The notes under the pieces: model-generated
The model's database searches: none
Seen by the model: the letters and a program-made list of their open reading frames with translations, nothing else
Told to the model about the DNA's origin: nothing
Assembly: GCA_937895935.1 (NCBI GenBank)
Contig: CALBKX010000015.1
Location: 41,841-105,840, forward strand
Direction: 5' to 3'
DNA from: an uncultured Clostridia bacterium
GTDB taxonomy: Bacteria > Bacillota > Clostridia > Christensenellales > UBA1242
DNA length: 64,000 nucleotides
Position numbers and translations under genes: made by a program
In this document: positions 58,948 through 64,000 of the stretch, one piece after another
Position numbering within the stretch: position 1 is the stretch's first letter
How the letters are laid out: each line of letters starts with the position of its first letter

Positions 58948-59121
58948 ATGTTATACTACATTTTTGGAACAATAAGTTTAATTCTAGGACTTATTTTCTT
59001 AAAAGTGGCAATTCAAGATAAAAAAGATGGAAGCACTTTTGGAACAATTTTATGGAGCATTGTTTCAACAACATTTTTGTGGTATTCAATAATGACTTAC
59101 ACTTATAATTTATTTTCTTAA
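58948..59121 (+). CDS. Small membrane protein, 57 aa
   Basis: MLYYIFGTISLILGLIFLKV, AIQDKKDGSTFGTI, LWSIVSTTFLWYSIMTYTYN: two membrane helices. AAAGGAG 7 nt before ATG. Similar in layout to the one at 56955-57134. Confidence 0.58.
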   Translation: MLYYIFGTISLILGLIFLKVAIQDKKDGSTFGTILWSIVSTTFLWYSIMTYTYNLFS

Positions 59122-59135
59122 AGGAGAGGACATTT

Positions 59136-59333
59136 ATGTATACGGTTGGAATTATGGTTAATTATTATAATAGTAAGAATATTTTATCTGGACTACAATA
59201 TCTCGAAGTTCCAGAAGAGTTCATGAAAAACAAGAATCCTGAACCATATATCAGAAATTGGACAGCTAAAAATAGACCAAAGAATATGGAAGATAGTTTT
59301 ACTTGGAATTACTATAAGGAGAGCCAGCTATGA
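59136..59333 (+). CDS. Unrecognised small protein, 65 aa
   Basis: MYTVGIMVNYYNSKNILSGL then a Pro/Asn-rich end (KNRPKNMEDSFTWNYYKESQ). AAGGAGAGG 7 nt before ATG; overlaps the next start by 4 nt. Confidence 0.55.
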   Translation: MYTVGIMVNYYNSKNILSGLQYLEVPEEFMKNKNPEPYIRNWTAKNRPKNMEDSFTWNYYKESQL

Positions 59334-59800
59334 TGAACATTGAATATTTTAATTGTGGCGGCTATGCTTTAGAAACTTATGAATGGTTTGAATTTTACAC
59401 AAAAGAAGATAACGAAGAAGTTAAATCAATTTTTGAAGAACTAAAATTAAATAGAAATGATGAAGGATTAAGAGAACGAATTATTTATCAAGTGGAGGGC
59501 GGCTATTTTTCTGATATAAACATTCAAAAGTATTGTGTTATGGAATTATTAAAAAGAACGCCACGATTAAGACCAATTTTAAATTATCACGAATTGAGAA
59601 AGAATGAATATGGTGTTGCTTTAAGATTTAGCGAAGATGATTTTCATTTTGTTAAATACAAGAATCACAAGTTTTCTCATAAAAGAGGAGAGTTAAAACC
59701 AATTGAATTGCCGGATGAATATAAAGGATGGTTAGGTGAAAGAGAAAATGACCAAAAGTATTATAGTAAAATTTACAGATTTGCTATGAGGACGGCGTAA
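59330..59800 (+). CDS. Unrecognised protein, possibly papain-like
   Basis: 156 aa. NCGGYALETYEWFEF at 7-21 and DDFHFVKYKNHKFSHKRGEL at about 104-123 recall phage proteins with a Cys in an N-C-x-x-Y-A-L helix and a His strand, as in papain-like cysteine hydrolases. A third catalytic residue is not evident. GGAGAG upstream of ATG. Confidence 0.5.
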   Translation: MMNIEYFNCGGYALETYEWFEFYTKEDNEEVKSIFEELKLNRNDEGLRERIIYQVEGGYFSDINIQKYCVMELLKRTPRLRPILNYHELRKNEYGVALRFSEDDFHFVKYKNHKFSHKRGELKPIELPDEYKGWLGERENDQKYYSKIYRFAMRTA

Positions 59801-59802
59801 TA

Positions 59803-60216
59803 ATGAATAAAAAGTTAATTAGCAAATTGATAACACTCTATGATGATATTTATACTGAAAGACCTTATAGACTTAAAATGGTTTGTTTCATTGTTTATAA
59901 AGGAAAAATTCTTAGCTGGGGGGTTAATTCAGATAAAACATCTACCGCTCAGCATTATTGGAGAACAAAGACAAAAGGAACTGAAAATTATATCTATGAT
60001 AAGCGACACGCAGAAGTAGATGCAATAAACAAATTGCCGCATGAATTCAAAGACTTCAAGAAAGCTGAATTATTCATTGTTTCAAAGAAAAAAGACGGCA
60101 ATTTTCGGTTAGCAAAACCTTGTCCTATATGTCAGACAATGCTTGCTACTTATAATTTTAAGGCAATTTATTACACAACTTATGAAAACAAAATAAGAAA
60201 GGAGTTTGAATGCTGA
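59803..60216 (+). CDS. Cytidine/deoxycytidylate deaminase-fold protein
   Basis: 137 aa. Zinc motifs HAEVDAI (H69-A70-E71) and KPCPICQTM (C107, C110) define the cytidine deaminase superfamily. KGKILSWGVNSDKTS is the strand before. It would deaminate a free or nucleic-acid-borne base; dCMP deaminase is the simplest reading, but the substrate is open. It overlaps the cytosine methylase by 7 nt. Confidence 0.78.
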   Translation: MNKKLISKLITLYDDIYTERPYRLKMVCFIVYKGKILSWGVNSDKTSTAQHYWRTKTKGTENYIYDKRHAEVDAINKLPHEFKDFKKAELFIVSKKKDGNFRLAKPCPICQTMLATYNFKAIYYTTYENKIRKEFEC

Positions 60217-61226
60217 GAGTAATTGAATTATTTGGTGGAATTGGTGCTTTTAGTTCCGCTTTAGATAGACTTAAAAAGTCATACGAAATAGTTGATTATG
60301 TTGATATTGATGCAGCGGCGGTTCAATCTTATAATGCTATTCATAATACAAATTTTTCGCCGCAAGATATTACAAAATGGAATAAAGATTTAAAAAACAT
60401 AGACATCATTATGAGTGGTTCGCCATGTCAATCAGTTTCAGTCATTGGGAAAAATAAAGGAGCAGATAAGGGGAGCGGCACTCGTTCAAGTTTACTTTGG
60501 GAAAATGTTAGAATTGCTAAAGAACTTAAACCAAAAGTGTTAATCTGGGAGAACGTAAAAGGGATTTTAACTCAAAGACACAAAAAAAATTATGATTTGT
60601 ATAAAAAAGAATTAGAAGAAATCGGATATAAAAATTATTCTTTAATTTTAAATGCCGCTGATTTTGGAGTGCCGCAACAAAGAATAAGAGTTTTTACCAT
60701 TAGCGTTCTAAAAGATTCAGATGTTGTTTTCAATTATAAAGAGCCCAAAAGAATCCCAAGAGTAAACATTAATACAATCTTAGAATCAAGAGTAGGTAAT
60801 AAGTTTTATTTAAAAGAAGAAGCAAGAACTAAATTAATAAACGATACTTTAGCAATGGAAAATGGTGAAAGAATTCTAACTTTAAATAAGCCTTACATAG
60901 CTGCTTCAAGAGGTAGAAATATTTTGAATCCAAACGATAGAACTTCTGGAATCAAAACATTAGTTCAAAGATTAGAACCAAACGAATCTTATCTGTCATT
61001 TACGTTAACCACTGTTCAAAAAGACAACTATGTTGTAGAAGAAGGTATGAAAATTAGAAAGCTAACACCATTAGAATCATGGCGGCTTATGGGGTTTACT
61101 GATGAAGAATTTGCCGCCGCTGAATACGTTAGCACGAACAGTCAGCTTATTAAGCAAGCAGGCAATTCAATTGTTGTTAATTGTTTGGTTTATATATTAG
61201 AAATGTTGGAGGGTTTTAATGGCTGA
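60210..61226 (+). CDS. dcm: C5-cytosine DNA methyltransferase
   Basis: 338 aa. Motif I VIELFGGIGAFSSAL, motif IV GSPCQSVSVIG (catalytic C73), motif VI WENVKG, motif VIII QQRIRVF, then the target domain and motifs IX/X (RKLTPLESWRLMGF, QAGNSIVVNCLVYIL). It methylates cytosine in an unknown short site, probably to evade restriction. AAAGGAG 5 nt before ATG. Confidence 0.93.
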   Translation: MLRVIELFGGIGAFSSALDRLKKSYEIVDYVDIDAAAVQSYNAIHNTNFSPQDITKWNKDLKNIDIIMSGSPCQSVSVIGKNKGADKGSGTRSSLLWENVRIAKELKPKVLIWENVKGILTQRHKKNYDLYKKELEEIGYKNYSLILNAADFGVPQQRIRVFTISVLKDSDVVFNYKEPKRIPRVNINTILESRVGNKFYLKEEARTKLINDTLAMENGERILTLNKPYIAASRGRNILNPNDRTSGIKTLVQRLEPNESYLSFTLTTVQKDNYVVEEGMKIRKLTPLESWRLMGFTDEEFAAAEYVSTNSQLIKQAGNSIVVNCLVYILEMLEGFNG

Positions 61227-61965
61227 AACACTTTATGCTCGTAGTTCTAAAATTATTAAAACAATAAACAAATTTAATGAAAGAGAAAATTCTATTGAAG
61301 ACCGAAAAGAATTAAATTCCTATGATTTTACGGGGCTTACTTTTTGGAACATTAACTTTTCTAATTTAGATTTACGCTTTAAAGACTTCTCTTATTCAAA
61401 CTTTCATAATTGTTTCTTTGCTAATACTCAACTTGATGAAGCAATCTTTGGCGGCTGTCTTTTTTGGAACAGTTATTTCTATAATTGTTCCTTAAGAAAA
61501 ACACAATTTACTCATTCTATTTTAAGTAATTGTGAAATTGCCTATGGAACAATGTTTGGTATTACGATTGATAATAAAAGTGATTATGATTCTCTAAGAA
61601 TTAGAGATACAGTTATGTGCGATGCTAATGTGCCGCCGGACTTTTTAGATAAGACTTTGCTTTTTAATATTCCAAAAACTTATAATGGGTTTATTGGGAA
61701 AATGGAATTAGAAAATGATTTAGTTGCTACAGTTATCATTAAGCCTGAATATAGATGCTATAGAAATACTACGAGAACAAATTCTCTTGTATGTGAAACA
61801 ATTTACATTCAAAGTATTGAAGATAAAAATGGCAGTTTATATGATTATGGGGAGGTCAAAAATTTTGGCACGGTTTCCGTAAACAAGCAGTATACGAATG
61901 AAAATTTTGAAATGAATATGTTTAATTTTTATACGGCGGGCAATGGATTTTTAGTTCACATCTAA
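61219..61965 (+). CDS. Pentapeptide-repeat protein
   Basis: 248 aa. Residues about 35-115 are pentapeptide repeats (YDFTGLTFWNINFSNLDLRF, KDFSYSNFHNCFFANTQLDE, AIFGGCLFWNSYFYNCSLRK) that fold as a right-handed beta helix. Some such proteins mimic DNA and protect topoisomerase; that role is only a possibility. The C-terminal half is a beta-rich domain. Overlaps the cytosine methylase by 8 nt. Confidence 0.78.
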   Translation: MAETLYARSSKIIKTINKFNERENSIEDRKELNSYDFTGLTFWNINFSNLDLRFKDFSYSNFHNCFFANTQLDEAIFGGCLFWNSYFYNCSLRKTQFTHSILSNCEIAYGTMFGITIDNKSDYDSLRIRDTVMCDANVPPDFLDKTLLFNIPKTYNGFIGKMELENDLVATVIIKPEYRCYRNTTRTNSLVCETIYIQSIEDKNGSLYDYGEVKNFGTVSVNKQYTNENFEMNMFNFYTAGNGFLVHI

Positions 61966-61981
61966 AATAGGGGGTATTATT

Positions 61982-62137
61982 ATTTCTACTTATTACATAG
62001 AAGCTTATGAAGCGGCAATACGAATCAAAGAAACTCTAATTGTCATGGCAAAAGAGCTAAATGCTTTTGATAAAGAGTGGTATAAAGATACTATCTACGA
62101 CATTGACGAAATTATTTCTTTTCTTTATAGGGGGTAG
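61982..62137 (+). CDS. Probable small protein with AUU start, 51 aa
   Basis: After AGGGGG come three ATT codons in frame; from the third (61982, 7 nt after the site) the frame reads STYYIEAYEAAIRIKETLIV and on to DIDEIISFLYRG, then TAG. There is no ATG, GTG or TTG nearby except an internal ATG. Helical and acidic. The strong site and packing favour translation from AUU. Confidence 0.45.
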   Translation: MSTYYIEAYEAAIRIKETLIVMAKELNAFDKEWYKDTIYDIDEIISFLYRG

Positions 62138-62262
62138 ATATTTTTTTATAGGGGGTAGGTTCTTTTTCAATAGGGGCTATAAAATTTTTATGGGGTCATT
62201 ATTTTTTTAGAAAATAGGGCTTGAAAAATTTTAAGAGGGCTTAAAAAATTTTTTAGAAAAGA
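62128..62262 (+). repeat. G-run / AT-run degenerate repeats upstream of 62275
   Basis: Blocks TAGGGGGTA, TAGGGGGTA, TAGGGGCTA, ATGGGGTCA, TAGGGCTT, GAGGGCTTA alternate with T- and A-rich tracts every 20-28 bp, decaying toward the next ribosome binding site. The 137-bp gap (62138-62274) holds nothing else. Confidence 0.55.
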
Positions 62263-62274
62263 GGAATAAAAAAC

Positions 62275-62586
62275 ATGATTGATTTTGATTTTACAGATTC
62301 TATTTTAACTAAGCAGGCGGCAACCAACAAGATGAGAGAAATTGTTCTTTCAGAACTAATTGAATGCTTTAAAACAAAATATGGCGATGAAGCAGTCAGC
62401 ATTGTAGGAAACAACGAAATTAGCGTTGGACGTTTTACTATTAAAGACGGTGATGGTTTCCTACAAGAAGTAAATATTAATTTGTCGCCAGTAGTTAAGC
62501 CATGGGAAGACAATAGCCGCTTTCATAAATATGACAGATTAACCGAAGAAGAATGTTATCTAAGTTATAAAAATTCAAAAGAATAA
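62275..62586 (+). CDS. Unrecognised protein, 103 aa
   Basis: MIDFDFTDSILTKQAATNKM at the start, then an alpha/beta segment (GNNEISVGRFTIKDGDGFLQ). GAGG 9 nt before ATG; a strong terminator follows, so it is the end of an operon. No family recognised. Confidence 0.6.
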   Translation: MIDFDFTDSILTKQAATNKMREIVLSELIECFKTKYGDEAVSIVGNNEISVGRFTIKDGDGFLQEVNINLSPVVKPWEDNSRFHKYDRLTEEECYLSYKNSKE

Positions 62587-62593
62587 AAATAAG

Positions 62594-62626
62594 GCGTTAT
62601 CTAAATTCAATAGATAACGCTTTTTC
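62594..62626 (+). terminator. Terminator after 62275-62586
   Basis: GCGTTATCT (62594-62602) pairs perfectly with AGATAACGC (62612-62620), followed by TTTTTCTT. Confidence 0.9.
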
Positions 62627-62661
62627 TTAATATTTGTTTTAAAAGGAGTGAACATAACAAA

Positions 62662-63726
62662 ATGGAAAAACTATACTATTACTTAAATGGGGAATTTCCT
62701 GAAAACAGACCTTATGTGCTTCAAGAATTCCTAAAGTCTAATCCAATTAATAACAAAATTTTTACGCCAACTCTTTACTCAAGCTATGCTAAAATTAAAC
62801 CATTGCCGGGTGTATATTTGCTGTGCTTTTCTAATAGCAAGAATTATTTGGGCTATAGTGATGATATTCTTAAAGACCTAACTCTTATCTATTTATATCT
62901 TAAAGACCCTAACAAAGAAGACAGGTTATTCGATATGCTTATAGACAATAAAAGCGGCTGGCGGGACCAATGGTTATTAGCACCATATAAAAAGGAATTT
63001 TTTAGAGAACTAAGTGCTTATCTATTGAATTCCAGCAGTTCCAGTAAGGGATTAAAATATGCGTTCGCCGCCAATACCCTGTTCTATATTAATTACACTA
63101 CTGATGTAGTTGCGGCAAAAATTTTGTTTAATGACTATTGGTCGCAATTGGTCTATAATAATGAATGCGGCAGTTTTTACAATTCTAATAGTATCAATAA
63201 CAATAGTTTAGGCGGCAATGCTTTATACAAAAGAAATGATAGTGTCAATAATAAAAAAGAATTAAGCGTTCTTGTTGATGAAATTTTAAATGAATTGCCG
63301 CAAGAAGCATTCAATAGTTCCAATAATACCTATTCTATTGTATTACCCGATGGTGATAAATTTTCTTTTAAGTCCAAAAGTCTCAAGTCCTACTTAAAAA
63401 AAATTCTTTGTGCTATGGGGAGTGAAAACGCAGCTTTTTTGCAGCTTTCTAATAAAAAAATAAGAGACCTATTATCAACTAAAAAATTACCGCTTTGTGT
63501 GTGTGATACCACCCTTGAGGTTGATGAAAAACTTTTTCCTTTAAAAAATTACTTGCCGCAAAAGGACATAAAAAAAGACGACAAGATTGTCGCCAACACA
63601 TTTTTCTACAATTTTCCGCAAAAGAAAAAAGAAGAAAAAATTTTAGAAATTGAAAACGAAATGAAGAAAGTCAAAACCCAGCTTTTTTCGGACTTTTTGT
63701 CAATATATGGGATAGACGAAAATTGA
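62662..63726 (+). CDS. Protein with GIY-YIG-like N-terminal motif, 354 aa
   Basis: LPGVYLLCFSNSKNYLGYSD (48-67) has the GVY...YLG spacing of GIY-YIG nucleases, but the following catalytic Arg is not obvious. An Asn/Ser-rich low-complexity linker (SFYNSNSINNNSLGGNALYK) and a Lys/Glu coiled-coil end follow. AAGGAG lies 11 nt before ATG. It might be a free-standing homing or host-DNA nuclease, or only resemble one. Confidence 0.5.
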   Translation: MEKLYYYLNGEFPENRPYVLQEFLKSNPINNKIFTPTLYSSYAKIKPLPGVYLLCFSNSKNYLGYSDDILKDLTLIYLYLKDPNKEDRLFDMLIDNKSGWRDQWLLAPYKKEFFRELSAYLLNSSSSSKGLKYAFAANTLFYINYTTDVVAAKILFNDYWSQLVYNNECGSFYNSNSINNNSLGGNALYKRNDSVNNKKELSVLVDEILNELPQEAFNSSNNTYSIVLPDGDKFSFKSKSLKSYLKKILCAMGSENAAFLQLSNKKIRDLLSTKKLPLCVCDTTLEVDEKLFPLKNYLPQKDIKKDDKIVANTFFYNFPQKKKEEKILEIENEMKKVKTQLFSDFLSIYGIDEN

Positions 63727-63894
63727 ATGGTAAATTTTGGCTTTTGATAGTTTACCCCTCCCTACACAATTTGTGCGGCGATTAACTTTTAAAAAAGTGA
63801 TAGATGCCGGCAAATTTTGTGCCGAAAAGTATTGAGAAGAAAAAAATCCAGATACTATTTATATGTTAACAGAAATATTTTATATATATAGGGA
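63727..63894 (+). other. 168-bp intergenic region with inverted repeats
   Basis: Holds CACAATTTGTG (an imperfect palindrome near 63766) and a hairpin CGGCA/TGCCG (63808-63812 with 63820-63824). No gene. Could be operator or replication sequence. Confidence 0.4.
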
Positions 63895-64000
63895 ATGCAA
63901 TTGAAAAGTGCAATAGGAAAATGCAATGACGAAAAAAAAGTATTAGAAAAAAAAGTATTAGAAAAAAAAGTATTAGAAAAAAAAGTATTAGAAAAAAAAG
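63895..64000 (+). CDS. Possible start of a repeat-encoded coiled-coil protein, cut by window end
   Basis: From ATG 63895 the frame reads MQLKSAIGKCND then (EKKVL)n to the window edge; the 15-bp DNA repeat equals five codons and keeps the frame. The other two frames hit stops in each unit (TAG in AAGTATTAG). Only a poor ribosome binding site (AGGGA, too close) is visible, so this may be non-coding repeat. Confidence 0.35.
   Translation, partial: MQLKSAIGKCNDEKKVLEKKVLEKKVLEKKVLEKK
63896..63934 (+). repeat. Three 13-bp iterons TGCAATnnnAAAn
   Basis: TGCAATTGAAAAG, TGCAATAGGAAAA and TGCAATGACGAAA start at 63896, 63909 and 63922, exactly 13 bp apart, and lead straight into the 15-bp repeats. 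Confidence 0.6.
63931..64000 (+). repeat. Perfect 15-bp tandem repeat to the window edge
   Basis: The unit GAAAAAAAAGTATTA is repeated without error 4.7 times from 63931 to 64000 and runs out of the window. Confidence 0.9.

Noticed and set aside
63931..64000. CRISPR array or insertion-sequence end
   Set aside because: A simple 15-bp unit with no spacers and no transposase nearby.
1..64000. Alternative genetic code with TGA read as Trp
   Set aside because: Many genes with clear ends stop at TGA at the family's usual length (for example the amidase at 28532), and Trp is TGG throughout.
1..64000. Integrase, attachment sites or prophage junctions
   Set aside because: No recombinase, attachment-like duplication or bacterial flanking gene was seen; the window looks wholly phage.

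Overview
The window looks like part of the genome of a large, AT-rich tailed phage (Caudoviricetes) of an anaerobic Gram-positive (Bacillota) host. The case rests on strong AGGAGG-type ribosome binding sites, near-consensus sigma-A promoters, a class III (anaerobic) ribonucleotide reductase, a holin/amidase lysis pair whose amidase ends in clostridial-type W-rich repeats, and fibre-like proteins. TGA is a normal stop. Nothing in the window identifies the host species.

There are two divergent transcription arms. Left of about 22.85 kb every gene is on the minus strand; right of it every gene is on the plus strand. Two back-to-back promoters at 22.84-22.93 kb form the hinge. The left arm is replication and nucleotide metabolism: a PIN-PhoH protein, a Sak4-like RecA ATPase, an SSB, a two-subunit type II topoisomerase, anaerobic NrdD/NrdG, a Dam-like methylase (frameshifted), a PD-(D/E)XK nuclease, an ATP-dependent DNA ligase, a 5'(3')-deoxyribonucleotidase and a dNMP kinase. 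phoH, gyrB and nrdD are each split by two group I introns. I could place all splice sites by restoring the protein motifs and, for most sites, the P1 helix. HNH and GIY-YIG homing endonucleases accompany the introns.

The right arm opens with virion and lysis genes at 22.9-36.6 kb: collagen-like and fibre proteins, a membrane protein, amidase, holin, a 1141-residue structural protein, and four related BspA/LRR-like proteins. From 36.7 kb come many small early-type genes in short operons. These include a small UvrD-like helicase, a cysteine desulfurase overlapping a PP-loop sulfurtransferase-like ATPase, HPr-like proteins, an HD hydrolase, a tRNA-Lys(UUU), a Ro60/TROVE-like vWA protein (DUF2828 type), an adenine methylase with DUF4942, a T4 Rnl1-like RNA ligase followed by a broken RlaP nucleotidyltransferase, a BrxL-like AAA+ protein without its Lon domain, a deaminase-fold protein and a C5-cytosine methylase.

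The most interesting candidates are (i) an RNA-repair set (Ro-like protein, RNA ligase, RlaP remnant, tRNA-Lys) with a tandem array of structured RNAs at 45.7-46.0 kb, one of whose motifs recurs just upstream of the Ro-like gene; (ii) the phage-borne BrxL-like AAA+ protein; (iii) the sulfur-transfer pair; (iv) a strongly over-represented, strand-biased GGCGGC word; (v) a recurrent terminator-promoter fusion in which the terminator supplies the -35 box; and (vi) two probable genes that seem to start at AUU. All functions are inferred from reading the sequence and translations; no search was run.
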